DNA of 33,977 nt from Chloroflexi bacterium UBA5189 (GCA_002413045.1 DHWF01000044.1:2086-36062), one strand, 5' to 3'; numbered from the stretch's first letter, positions 6,651 to 14,055 are shown. The notes: generated from the letters alone by a model not told the origin. Numbers and translations are program-made.

Positions 6651-7367
6651 TCATCGTCCATCGGTGGGCTCCGATCGCAGGACGCGATCGACAGTGCTGA
6701 TCCTCCACGATGATCCGCCGCTCGCCGTAGGCACCCCCTCAGAGGTCAGGGTCTGGGCAATGCCAGCAAGGGTTGCTCCGGCGCGCCGCATCGCCTGAAT
6801 GCGAGTCCTTACAGATTCAGGGATACGGACGGGTCGCCCGATCCTGCCCCTCAGGGTGCCCGAGGCCTTCTTTGCGGCCATGCCATCGCGTGTTCGGCTC
6901 GAAATCATCTCTCTCTCGAACTCCGCGAAAACGGCCAAGATGCGGGCCATCATCCGACCCTGCGGAGTAGAGGAGTCCAAGCCCAAGTCCAAGCATGCGA
7001 GGCCCCATCCCTCATCCTCGGAGCGGCGCATGAGGCCCGCAAAGTCGTACACGCTGCGCGAGAGGCGATCGAGTTTCGCGACGACGAGGACATCGGCCTC
7101 GCCGGACGAAAGCGCCGCCAACGCGCTCTGAATGCCAGGGCGATCCAGCGTTGACGCACTGAACCCCGCGTCCTCAACCCATCGCACCTCGGTCCACCGT
7201 CGGCGCTCCGCTTCGCGCTCGATCGCTTCTCGTTGGGCTGCGATCCCTCCGCCGGACAAACCCTGTTCCTCGGTTGAGACACGCAAGTAGGCGATGACGC
7301 GTGGGCTCCCGCCGCTGGTTCGCTCCGCGCGAGCCTTGCGCGCCTTCCGCATTTCTCGGGTCAGCAT
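6651..7367 (-). CDS. resolvase/invertase-family serine recombinase, 238 aa
   Basis: The N-terminal catalytic domain has the nucleophile motif YLRVSTEEQ (Ser31) and the conserved arginine region VVAKLDRLSRSVYDF, followed by the long E-helix (RMMARILAVFAEFEREMISSRTRDGM). The C-terminal part is a short helix-turn-helix (AGIAQTLTSEGVPTASGG, then RVL), as in small resolvases and invertases. It lacks the long zinc-bearing region of large integrases, so it is distinct from the integrase at 10392. The start ATG 7367-7365 is preceded by GAGG. An inverted repeat lies 13 bases upstream. Likely roles are dimer resolution or a local inversion; the target is unknown. Confidence 0.9.
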   Translation of the reverse strand: MLTREMRKARKARAERTSGGSPRVIAYLRVSTEEQGLSGGGIAAQREAIEREAERRRWTEVRWVEDAGFSASTLDRPGIQSALAALSSGEADVLVVAKLDRLSRSVYDFAGLMRRSEDEGWGLACLDLGLDSSTPQGRMMARILAVFAEFEREMISSRTRDGMAAKKASGTLRGRIGRPVRIPESVRTRIQAMRRAGATLAGIAQTLTSEGVPTASGGSSWRISTVDRVLRSEPTDGR

Positions 7368-7380
7368 CGTGCCTCATTTA

Positions 7381-7400
7381 CGCTAAGGGACCGGTTAGCG
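7381..7400. repeat. inverted repeat CGCTAA-N8-TTAGCG upstream of the resolvase gene
   Basis: Perfect six-base arms flank GGGACCGG. It lies 13 bases before the resolvase start, in the divergent gap between that gene and the DUF4145 gene. It could be a recombinase-binding subsite, an operator or a small hairpin. Confidence 0.4.
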
Positions 7401-7536
7401 GAACTGTGGGCCGTCACTGCCTCGTCGTCAAGGCCCGGCAGCGGCGATCTACCCCTCTCGGTCGCTCCATCACACGACGCACGAGCAAGCCCTAGCGCCG
7501 ATGGAAGATTCCCGCCCTTGGAATTCGCGCCCTCGG

Positions 7537-7542
7537 TAGACT
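7537..7542 (+). promoter_or_regulatory. candidate -10 box TAGACT for the DUF4145 gene
   Basis: TAGACT lies exactly six bases before GTG 7549, with no ribosome site between. The spacing equals that seen before uvrC and the methyltransferase. It suggests leaderless transcription; the -35 region is unclear. Confidence 0.45.
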
Positions 7543-7548
7543 TCCGTC

Positions 7549-8190
7549 GTGACTGTCGAACCGCGTGAGCCATCCTTCGAGCGACCGAAATACTTCTGCC
7601 CGAATTGCGGCACCCTCGCGGTTCAGCACTGGTATGCGCTCTACTACGCCCCGCGGGGCGGACGGGAGTCCACCGGGATACACAGGGTCGATTGCGAGGG
7701 GTGCAGCGACTTCCAGGTGTGGCTCGACGTTGGTCGGCGAATGGTCGTTCCTGACCGTGTGAACGTTCCCGCCCCCAATGAGGACCTGTCGGACGACGTA
7801 AGAGCCGACTACACCGAGGCCGCGAGCATTCTCGCGCGCTCGCCTCGCGGGTCCGCCGCTCTGTTGCGACTCGCACTACAGAAACTCTGCGTGCAACTCG
7901 GTGAGAAGGGCGATCGGATCAACGACGACATCAAGGCACTCGTCGAGAAAGGACTACCTGTCCGCGTGCAGCAAGCCCTCGACGTATTGCGCGTCGTCGG
8001 AAACAACGCCGTTCATCCCGGCCAGATTGACCTTCGTGACGATTCGGCAACCGCGGGCTCGCTGTTCAACTTAGTCAACCTCATTGCCGAGGACAGGATT
8101 ACCGAGCCGAAGCGTGTCGAGGCGATGTTCGCGCAACTGCCGGTCGAGGCGCGCGCGGCAATCGAGAAGCGAGACACCAAGACCACCTAA
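7549..8190 (+). CDS. DUF4145 domain protein with N-terminal zinc finger, 213 aa
   Basis: The N-terminal zinc site has cysteines 17, 20, 49 and 52 (YFCPNCG and VDCEGC). The second half is a DUF4145 helical bundle: LARSPRGSAALLRLALQKLC, then VQQALDVLRVVGNNAVHPGQ. DUF4145 occurs alone or fused to restriction enzymes and other defence proteins; its biochemical role is unknown. GTG 7549 is chosen because TAGACT lies six bases upstream and the zinc finger begins soon after. The methyltransferase-nuclease gene follows after about 76 bases in the same direction, so the two may form one defence or modification unit. It diverges from the resolvase gene. Confidence 0.85.
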   Translation: MTVEPREPSFERPKYFCPNCGTLAVQHWYALYYAPRGGRESTGIHRVDCEGCSDFQVWLDVGRRMVVPDRVNVPAPNEDLSDDVRADYTEAASILARSPRGSAALLRLALQKLCVQLGEKGDRINDDIKALVEKGLPVRVQQALDVLRVVGNNAVHPGQIDLRDDSATAGSLFNLVNLIAEDRITEPKRVEAMFAQLPVEARAAIEKRDTKTT

Positions 8191-8254
8191 CCCCTTTGCG
8201 CCGGCGACTTCTGCGCCTCCGCGGAGGCCGGTTCGGCTGGGCATGGCCAACCGG

Positions 8255-8260
8255 TATGCT
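8255..8260 (+). promoter_or_regulatory. candidate -10 box TATGCT for the methyltransferase gene
   Basis: TATGCT lies six bases before GTG 8267. This matches the leaderless arrangement of its neighbour and of uvrC, and favours GTG 8267 over the ATG at 8243, which would place the box inside the coding region. Confidence 0.4.
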
Positions 8261-8266
8261 CGCGCC

Positions 8267-9883
8267 GTGGATGGGAACGTTCTCTACTACGGAGACAACC
8301 TCGACGTGCTGCGACGGCACGTGAAGGACGCGACCGTCGATCTGGTGTATTTGGACCCGCCATTTAACTCGAACGCCAACTACAACGTGCTCTTTGCCGA
8401 GCATGGGGAGAAGTCGGCCGCCCAGATCGCCGCCTTCGAGGACACGTGGGAATGGGATACCGAAGCCGCGGCCGCCTATCAGGAGACCGTCGAGGCGGGC
8501 GGCGAGGTCGCCAAGGCGATGCTCGCATTCCGAACTCTGCTTGGAACCAGCGACATGCTGGCCTACCTGTCGATGATGGCGCCTCGTCTCGTTGAATTGC
8601 GCCGCATCCTGAAGCCCACCGGTTCCCTGTATCTCCACTGCGACCCGACAGCGAGTCACTACCTGAAGTTGCTTCTCGATGCGGTGTTCCGCCCCGAAAA
8701 CTTTCGGAGCGAGATCATCTGGAAGCGAACGAGCGGCCACAGCGATGCGCGCGGCTACGGCGCAGTGCACGACGTATTGCTCTACTACGTGGCTTCAGAG
8801 ACCGCCACTTGGAACCGCGTATTTCAAGCCTACGATCCCGGCTATGTCGATCTGTACTACCGCTATGTGGACGAGAGCGGGCGACGGTTCATGTCCGACA
8901 ACCTCTCCGCGGCAGGGCTCTCCGGAGGCGGCTATGAATACGAGTGGAAGGGCATCAAGCGCGTCTGGCGGATGCCCGAGTCCACGATGGCTCGTCTCGA
9001 CGCCGAGGGTGCCATCTTCTACACGAAAAACGGGATACCGCGGCGCAAGCGCTATCTCGACGAGTCGAAGGGCCTCCCTGCGCAGGATGTTTGGACGGAT
9101 ATTGAGCCGCTTCGCTCTTGGCATGCGGAGCGCCTCGGATATCCGACGCAAAAGCCGCTGGCGCTCACGAACCGACTTATCGAGGCCTCGTCGAACCCCG
9201 GTGACGTGGTGCTTGACCCGTTCTGCGGCTGTGGGGGCTCTGTTGACTCGGCGCAAGCGCTCGATCGGAGATGGATTGGAATCGACATCACTCACTTATC
9301 GATTGGCCTAATCAAACACCGGCTTATCGATCGATACGGACCGGACATCGCCAAGACCTATCGCGTCATCGGAGAACCGACGACGGTCGAGGGTGCCGCA
9401 CAACTGGCGAAGGAAGACCCGTTTCAGTTTCAGGCGTGGGCGCTGGGGCTGGTCGGTGCGCGAATTGCCAGCAGCGACAAGAAAGGCGGCGACAAAGGAA
9501 TCGACGGTCGCCTCTACTTCCATCTGGGCACCGACGAGACTCAGCAAATCGTCTTCAGCGTCAAGGCTGGGCACCTTGTGCCCTCCTTCATCCGAGACCT
9601 GTCTGGCGTACTCACACGAGAGAGTGCCCAGATCGGAGTGCTCATTTCGTTCGAGGAGCCGTCCGCCGGGATGCGCGCCGAGGCGGCCGATTCCGGCTTC
9701 TACGAAACGGATTGGGGCCGATACCCGCGCATACAACTCAGAACCGTGGGCGATCTCCTAGCCGGAAAGGGGATCGAGTACCCGCACGTGACTGGATCGA
9801 ACGTCACGCACCGAAAGGCACAGCGTGCAGGGCCCAAAGAGGCCCAGGCAATCCCGATGTTCGGTGACGGAGTGGAGGATTGA
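8267..9883 (+). CDS. DNA methyltransferase (N4/N6-amino type) fused to Mrr-like nuclease domain, 538 aa
   Basis: The N-terminal two thirds are an N6-adenine/N4-cytosine methyltransferase: motif IV DPPF at residues 30-33 (VYLDPPFNSNANYNVLF) and the SAM-binding motif I DPFCGCGG at 317-324. The order with IV before I is that of the beta-like classes. From about residue 373 a restriction-endonuclease-like domain follows: GIDGRLYF with Asp413, then VFSVKAG with Lys433, and LSGVLTRESAQIGVLISFEEP, as in Mrr-type PD-(D/E)XK folds. The usual Glu/Gln two before Lys is Ser, which I recall as typical of this fused family, so nuclease activity is uncertain. Starts at GTG 8267 or ATG 8243. Two hairpins end the gene. 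Confidence 0.92.
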   Translation: MDGNVLYYGDNLDVLRRHVKDATVDLVYLDPPFNSNANYNVLFAEHGEKSAAQIAAFEDTWEWDTEAAAAYQETVEAGGEVAKAMLAFRTLLGTSDMLAYLSMMAPRLVELRRILKPTGSLYLHCDPTASHYLKLLLDAVFRPENFRSEIIWKRTSGHSDARGYGAVHDVLLYYVASETATWNRVFQAYDPGYVDLYYRYVDESGRRFMSDNLSAAGLSGGGYEYEWKGIKRVWRMPESTMARLDAEGAIFYTKNGIPRRKRYLDESKGLPAQDVWTDIEPLRSWHAERLGYPTQKPLALTNRLIEASSNPGDVVLDPFCGCGGSVDSAQALDRRWIGIDITHLSIGLIKHRLIDRYGPDIAKTYRVIGEPTTVEGAAQLAKEDPFQFQAWALGLVGARIASSDKKGGDKGIDGRLYFHLGTDETQQIVFSVKAGHLVPSFIRDLSGVLTRESAQIGVLISFEEPSAGMRAEAADSGFYETDWGRYPRIQLRTVGDLLAGKGIEYPHVTGSNVTHRKAQRAGPKEAQAIPMFGDGVED

Positions 9884-9932
9884 GGCATCGCCTCGCTTGA
9901 CTCCACACTTACGCTAGCGCTCGGAAAAGGGA

Positions 9933-9958
9933 GGCCGAGGACCCTTCAATCCTCGGCC
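9933..9958 (+). terminator. hairpin after the methyltransferase gene
   Basis: GGCCGAGGA pairs perfectly with TCCTCGGCC over nine bases with an 8-base loop, 50 bases after the stop. It is followed by GGTTGCACTCATTT, only weakly T-rich. It is the first of two tandem hairpins. Confidence 0.55.
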
Positions 9959-9973
9959 GGTTGCACTCATTTG

Positions 9974-10004
9974 GACGGCTCCCGAATGTCAGTCGGGGGC
10001 CGTC
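9974..10004 (+). terminator. rho-independent-like terminator between convergent genes
   Basis: GACGGCTCCCGA pairs with TCGGGGGCCGTC (12 pairs including one G-T) around a 7-base loop, followed by TTACTTCTTCTT. It closes the plus-strand methyltransferase gene and touches the stop of the convergent minus-strand small gene, so it may work in both directions. Confidence 0.65.
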
Positions 10005-10166
10005 TTACTTCTTCTTGGTCGGAATGACCAACTTGAAGGTCCCGCCCTTGTCAGTCGGAGGCACCCGGTCGCCCCCGCTGATGGCGACTTGCGTCCCACC
10101 GTTTGAGGGCTGGTAGATGCCTGACTGGGGCGCTTTCACGCCCGGTTTCAGGCCCTTGCTGCTCAT
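10005..10166 (-). CDS. YjzC-like small protein, 53 aa
   Basis: The start ATG 10166-10164 is fixed by an excellent ribosome site, AGGAGGTGA, four bases upstream. A longer open frame to 10247 exists, but its extra residues look like leader sequence. The product begins MSSKGLKPGVKAPQSGIYQP and continues GGTQVAISGGDRVPPT, then a lysine tail. The pattern PG-KAP-SG-Y followed by G-DR-PPT resembles the small YjzC family known from Bacillus, whose function is not known. It is a separate transcription unit convergent with the methyltransferase, with its own promoter candidate. Confidence 0.7.
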   Translation of the reverse strand: MSSKGLKPGVKAPQSGIYQPSNGGTQVAISGGDRVPPTDKGGTFKLVIPTKKK

Positions 10167-10170
10167 TGGC

Positions 10171-10179
10171 TCACCTCCT
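10171..10179 (-). promoter_or_regulatory. strong ribosome-binding site AGGAGGTGA of the YjzC-like gene
   Basis: This is a near-complete anti-16S complement four bases before ATG 10166. It is the strongest such site inside the element and decides the start. Confidence 0.8.
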
Positions 10180-10217
10180 GTCTGGCCCCTCGCGCGAAGG
10201 TCGCGGGAGCCGGACTG

Positions 10218-10247
10218 ATCGTATTTCCCAGAGCGCATTTCAGACAA
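10218..10247 (-). promoter_or_regulatory. candidate promoter of the YjzC-like gene
   Basis: On the minus strand TTGTCT (10247-10242) is followed after 18 bases by TACGAT (10223-10218), about 50 bases before the start codon. It resembles a sigma-70-type promoter; strength is unknown. Confidence 0.35.
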
Positions 10248-10391
10248 GCGGGTTATCCACGATCTTGCGATGCGCCAAGTGCCCGACCACTACATATGGT
10301 GTGGATGGCCCGTTGGTAAATCGGTTATTTGTTCGCTTTCGCCCTAGCCCAACACGCTTCCGTGGACCCGTCCACAGAGCAAGAGCCGGTG

Positions 10392-11834
10392 CTACGCCGC
10401 GGGGATGATCGTGAGCCGCCGAGCATCCCAGCGCTGCGGATACTCCGGCAGTGATCCTGCCCGCGCGACGGTGATCACCGGGAACACGAGGCTGACAAGC
10501 GCCCGTCGCTGTTCGAGACTGGCGCGCTCCCAGTAGCCCGCAGGGTCGTGGACCGCATCGGCAAGCGCGCGGGCTCCTTCGACCTTGGCGAGAGCAGTCC
10601 GGATGCCTTCCAAAGCAACGCGTCGCTTGTCGATGACAATGCTGTACGCCCGGTCACTCATCGATCGATCGCCACCGTAACGCGCCTCGATCGACTCGAC
10701 CTCGATCGTGACGAGTTCCTCCCGCTTCGCGATGTACTCCCGCCGCAACGCCGTCTCATCGGCGGACTCTCCCGGTGTCGCCATCTGGGCGACCGCTGGC
10801 GACGCCAGCGCGGCGATAACCAGCCCGGCGATGTAGTCATCCGTGTGGCTGGCCTTGATCCACACTCGGCCGCATCCGCCGCGGTCGGCCACACATCCGT
10901 AGGTCGAGTAACTCGGACCATTCCTTTTGCCGGAGTTCCCATGCGCCTTGAGCGAACCGCCACACAGGCCGCAGCGCATCAGGCCTGTAAGTAGATGCCG
11001 TGGCGACCCGCCCGGCCTCGACGGCTTCCTCGCGGGGTCGGTGAGCAGGCGGACGAGTTGCTCCCAGGTCTCCCGGTCGAGAATCGGGGGCATCGACCCA
11101 CTGCCTTCGCGACCGTTCAAGACGCGCAAGCCCGCCATCCGCGGTTGAACCAGCAACTTCACGAGGGCCGAGTGCTGCCACTCCCCTCCGCGCGTTGTCG
11201 TGATGCCGAGAGCCTTCCAAACTCGCAGGACGCTCTTTATTGACTCACCGGCTAATAGGCGTTGAGTCGCGTTTTGAATCGCACCGGCTTCGCCAAGGTC
11301 GAGTTCGGTCCTCCGGTCCTCGGGCGGCCCAACCTGTCGATGGCCGAAGCCGCGCGGTCCGCCTGACCATTTGCCCAACTCGGCGAGGCTCTCGTGTTTC
11401 CGGCGCACACGGATGGCGGTCCCTCTCGACTCCTGCCTGCCGAAGAAGACACGTAGGCGGAGCCACTCCGAACCTGATTCGGTGTCGGTGTCGATGCCGT
11501 CCGTCGTGTGCACAACGGCGTGAGGAGACCGGGACTCGATCGCCTCGATGAGCCGTTCGGCGTCGGCTGGATGCCGTGCTAGCCGATCCATCCGCCACGC
11601 GACGACCAGATCGACGGCTCCGCTCTTGATGTCGTCTAGCAAGCGCTCGAATGCCGGACGCTTCTTCTTTTGCGAGTACGCGGAAAGCCCCGCGTCCACG
11701 TAATCAATCGTCGCCGTCGCGCCGAGCGTCTCGGCGACTTGCTTCGCGTCCGCGAGTTGCCGGTCGATGCCCCCGGCTTCCTCGTTCTCGTCGCCTGCCA
11801 CGCTGAGCCGCGCGTAGACTGCCACTGGCTTCAT
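10392..11834 (-). CDS. int: large serine recombinase (integrase of the element), 480 aa
   Basis: The integrase has the serine-recombinase catalytic domain first (VAVYARLSVAG with nucleophile Ser11; VDLVVAWRMDRLARHP with conserved arginines). Next comes the recombinase domain (WSGGPRGFGHRQVG, then PRMAGLRVLNG). A zinc ribbon follows near residues 285-325 (RCGLCGGSLK, then YGCVADRGGCG), and a helical, probably coiled-coil C-terminal part. This architecture fits phiC31-type large serine integrases that recombine attP with attB. AAGGGG lies six bases before ATG 11834 but directly abuts the ATG at 11840, so the second ATG is preferred. The gene sits beside the right att site; the truncated helicase stop is 37 bases upstream on the same strand. 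Confidence 0.95.
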   Translation of the reverse strand: MKPVAVYARLSVAGDENEEAGGIDRQLADAKQVAETLGATATIDYVDAGLSAYSQKKKRPAFERLLDDIKSGAVDLVVAWRMDRLARHPADAERLIEAIESRSPHAVVHTTDGIDTDTESGSEWLRLRVFFGRQESRGTAIRVRRKHESLAELGKWSGGPRGFGHRQVGPPEDRRTELDLGEAGAIQNATQRLLAGESIKSVLRVWKALGITTTRGGEWQHSALVKLLVQPRMAGLRVLNGREGSGSMPPILDRETWEQLVRLLTDPARKPSRPGGSPRHLLTGLMRCGLCGGSLKAHGNSGKRNGPSYSTYGCVADRGGCGRVWIKASHTDDYIAGLVIAALASPAVAQMATPGESADETALRREYIAKREELVTIEVESIEARYGGDRSMSDRAYSIVIDKRRVALEGIRTALAKVEGARALADAVHDPAGYWERASLEQRRALVSLVFPVITVARAGSLPEYPQRWDARRLTIIPAA

Positions 11835-11853
11835 CGCCATCCCCTTACTCTAG

Positions 11854-11892
11854 ACCTGTGCCGTCTACCGCCTACGGCTGGTCGTCGTCCCC
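11854..11892. other. attR junction: right element arm plus core CTGGTCGT
   Basis: The element arm ACCTGTG (11854-11860) and CTACCG (11865-11870) precede the core 11878-11885, after which helicase sequence resumes. With the left arm (3330-3344) this reconstructs an attP of about 50 bases with imperfect inverted arms. The symmetry of the inner arms centres on the GG of the core. Confidence 0.8.
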
Positions 11893-12612
11893 GACGAGGA
11901 AGATCCGGTTCGCCGGTGCCGCGAGGAGCAGCGCGAGGCGGAGCTGGGCGCGGTCCAGGTCCTGCGCCTCGTCCACGAGCAGGTGCTCGCAGCGGCCGCG
12001 CCACGCCCCCAGCGCCCCCGAATCGCGCTCGAGGAGGCGCAGCGCCCGCGCGACGAGGTCGTCGAAGTCGAGCCCGCCGCGCTGGCGGATCTCCGCCTCG
12101 TACGCCGCGTACGTCCGGGCGACCGGCCCGGCGTCTGGGTCCGCTTCGATCGCCGCAGGGTCGATGTCGAGGTCGAGCTTGAACCGGGACAGGATCGTGT
12201 CGAGTCGGCGGCGCTCCGCTCCGGTGGCGTGCGGGCGCACCGCTCGGACGACCTCGTCGCGGTCGACCAGTGGCTGGACGACCTGCCCGGCGGCCCGGAG
12301 CATCTCCAGCCCGAGGGCGTGGAACGTCCTGATCCGCACGCGACCGGCAAGGTTTTCCCCAAGCGGCGCGAGCGCAACGCCGACGCGTTCGCGGAGCTCC
12401 TCGGCGGCGCGCTTGTTGAAGGTGATCGCGCAGATCGTCTCCGGAGCGACCCCCTCGTCGATCAGCCAGGCAATCCGGGCGACGAGCGTCGTCGTCTTGC
12501 CGGAGCCTGCCGGCGCCACGCACAGGACCGGGCCGGGTGGCGCCGTGGCTGCCCGACGCTGGTCGAGCTGGAGACGCGCGAGCCGCTCGACGACCGCTGG
12601 ATGACCGGGCAT
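11872..12612 (-). pseudogene. UvrD-like SF1 DNA helicase, N-terminal half, truncated by element insertion
   Basis: This is the 5' part of the helicase whose 3' part is at 2402-3324. It has Walker A (APAGSGKTTTL), motif Ia (TFNKRAAEELRER), Walker B/motif II (LLVDEAQDLDRAQ) and the first half of motif III (FLVGDDDQ). After the core the element adds one Pro codon and a TAG stop. The fragment of 246 residues would keep the ATP-binding signature but lack motifs IV-VI, so it cannot be an active helicase. The likely start is ATG 12612-12610 (MPGHPAVVERLARLQ); ribosome site weak. Transcription from its promoter would run on into the integrase gene. Confidence 0.94.
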
Positions 12613-12746
12613 GTCCCGAGTTTGGTGACACGCACTTATCGGCCACTCCACTGTGCGTGGGCGCACCATCCCGTTGCTTGAATGCACCGCAGGCCGGCGG
12701 CCCTCGATCGGCGCGTCCGCCACGGCAGGGAAGCTGCGATGTCGCG

Positions 12747-12775
12747 TTAACACGGCGTGCGGACAGCGATATCGT
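12747..12775 (+). promoter_or_regulatory. candidate promoter of the phosphoesterase gene
   Basis: TTAACA (12747-12752) and TATCGT (12770-12775) are separated by 17 bases, about 105 bases before GTG 12881. The interval 12613-12880 separates this gene from the divergent helicase; nothing else was recognised in it. Confidence 0.4.
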
Positions 12776-12880
12776 GAGGGGCACAGGATCCAGCGCATGG
12801 TCGCGTCGAGGCCGGTGGAGGCTTGGAGTGGCGCGACGAGAGGCGACGCTGGACGGCCAACCGCAGGGAAGAGGTGCGAC

Positions 12881-14032
12881 GTGCCCGTTTCCGGAAAGCT
12901 CAAGCGGCTCCTGGCCGCCGGGGCGCTCGTTGGCGCCATGCTGGTCCCGATCGGATCGGCAGCGGCGCACAGCAGCTCCAGCGGCAGCAACGCTGCAGTG
13001 CAGCGAATCTTCGTGATCATGCTCGAGAACCACAGCCAGAACACGACGATCGGCGACGTCAACCTGCCATACCTGACGAGCCTTGCGCACGGCCACGCGG
13101 AGGCGACGAGCTACTACGGCGTGACCCACCCGAGCCAGCCGAACTACGTCGCGGCGATCACAGGGCAGCTCGACATCACCCGCATGAACGACGTCGCGAC
13201 CAACCATTACTCCTGGACGAACCTGGTCGACCAGCTGGAGTCGCACGGCAAAACGTGGGGCGCCTACATGGAGGCGCTGCCGTACGCCGGCTTCACCGGC
13301 CCGATCTACCCGGACTCGGCGGCGCTCCCGCCGAGCGGCGTTGCCTTGTACACGAACAAGCACGACCCGTTCGTGCTCATGGATGACGTCCTGAGCAGCC
13401 CGTCGCGCCTGGCGAACATCAAGCCATACACGAGCCTCGCGGCGGACCTCAACTCGTCCCACGCCCCGGACTTTGTCTGGATCAGCCCGGACCAGTGCAA
13501 CGACATGCACGGCGGCGTCTACGCGACGGTCGCCGGCCATCCGGAAACGCCCTGCCCGTACAACAACACCGTCGATGACCCCAACGACTCGGCGTTGAAG
13601 CAGAAGGCCGACGCGTTCATCCATGCCGCCGTTGACACGATCCGAAGCTCCAAGGCGTGGACCGGCAACAGCGCAATCTTCATCCTCAGTGACGAGGCCG
13701 ACTTCGATGGTTCGGCAGCCAACACCGACCTGTGGGCCGACGTCAGCGGCTGCTGCGACTCGCCCGGATACGGGAGCGCAGATCCCCTGCCGTACGGCTA
13801 CCAGTTCATGGACAACGGGCCCGGCCACTATTGGTACACGGGCGCATTCGGTGGCGGACTCGTGCCGGCGGTGGTCGTCACGAGGAACGGCCCGAAGGGG
13901 ATCGTCGACGACACGCCCTACAACCACTACTCGCTCCTTCGCACGATCGAGCAGGTGTGGCGCCTCGGCTACCTCGGCTACGCGGCCGACGGCGCCAACG
14001 TCTCCTCGATGACGAACCTTCTCCAGCACTGA
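12881..14032 (+). CDS. secreted phosphoesterase (PF04185-type, acid phosphatase/phospholipase C-like), 383 aa
   Basis: The start GTG 12881 follows GAAGAGGTG and gives a clean signal peptide (basic KLKR, hydrophobic LLAAGALVGAMLVPIG, cleavage near SAAAHS). The mature part opens with IFVIMLENHSQNTTIG, the metal/nucleophile region of the phosphoesterase family, then THPSQPNYVAAITGQ. It has ILSDEADFDG in the second half and a conserved end (NHYSLLRTIEQVWRLGYLG). Such enzymes hydrolyse phosphomonoesters or phospholipids outside the membrane; the substrate here is unknown. The frame is open further upstream, but that part is the intergenic region. It is followed by a hairpin terminator and another secreted phosphatase-superfamily gene. 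Confidence 0.88.
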   Translation: MPVSGKLKRLLAAGALVGAMLVPIGSAAAHSSSSGSNAAVQRIFVIMLENHSQNTTIGDVNLPYLTSLAHGHAEATSYYGVTHPSQPNYVAAITGQLDITRMNDVATNHYSWTNLVDQLESHGKTWGAYMEALPYAGFTGPIYPDSAALPPSGVALYTNKHDPFVLMDDVLSSPSRLANIKPYTSLAADLNSSHAPDFVWISPDQCNDMHGGVYATVAGHPETPCPYNNTVDDPNDSALKQKADAFIHAAVDTIRSSKAWTGNSAIFILSDEADFDGSAANTDLWADVSGCCDSPGYGSADPLPYGYQFMDNGPGHYWYTGAFGGGLVPAVVVTRNGPKGIVDDTPYNHYSLLRTIEQVWRLGYLGYAADGANVSSMTNLLQH

Positions 14033-14055
14033 CCCGCGGCTGACGCCGCAGGGGG

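Larger units (their letters stand above)
3317..11885. mobile_element. serine-integrase integrative element inserted in a UvrD-like helicase gene (8,561 bp between cores)
   Basis: Both boundaries carry the identical core CTGGTCGT (3317-3324 and 11878-11885). Helicase coding sequence lies outside each core and unrelated DNA lies inside. Deleting one core plus the insert restores the helicase frame and its motif GDDDQSIYGWR. A large serine recombinase is encoded at the right end, pointing away from the junction, and an excisionase-like protein lies near the left end. Cargo includes a DUF4145 gene and a methyltransferase-nuclease fusion. Base composition inside looks less GC-rich than the flanks. 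No replication, conjugation or virion genes were recognised, so it may be a genomic island, satellite or mobilisable element. Confidence 0.92.

Noticed and set aside
6408..6713. Plus-strand open frames downstream of the 162-residue gene
   Set aside because: No ribosome site, low-complexity products without motifs, and overlap with the 3' end of the resolvase and with the more plausible small minus-strand ORF.
10253..10260. TTATCCAC resembling a DnaA box
   Set aside because: A single near-match without a cluster, AT-rich unwinding region or replication gene is not evidence of an origin.
11831..14029. Very long minus-strand open frame across the phosphoesterase gene
   Set aside because: It is antisense to a gene with clear family motifs and a signal peptide; such mirror frames are common in high-GC DNA.
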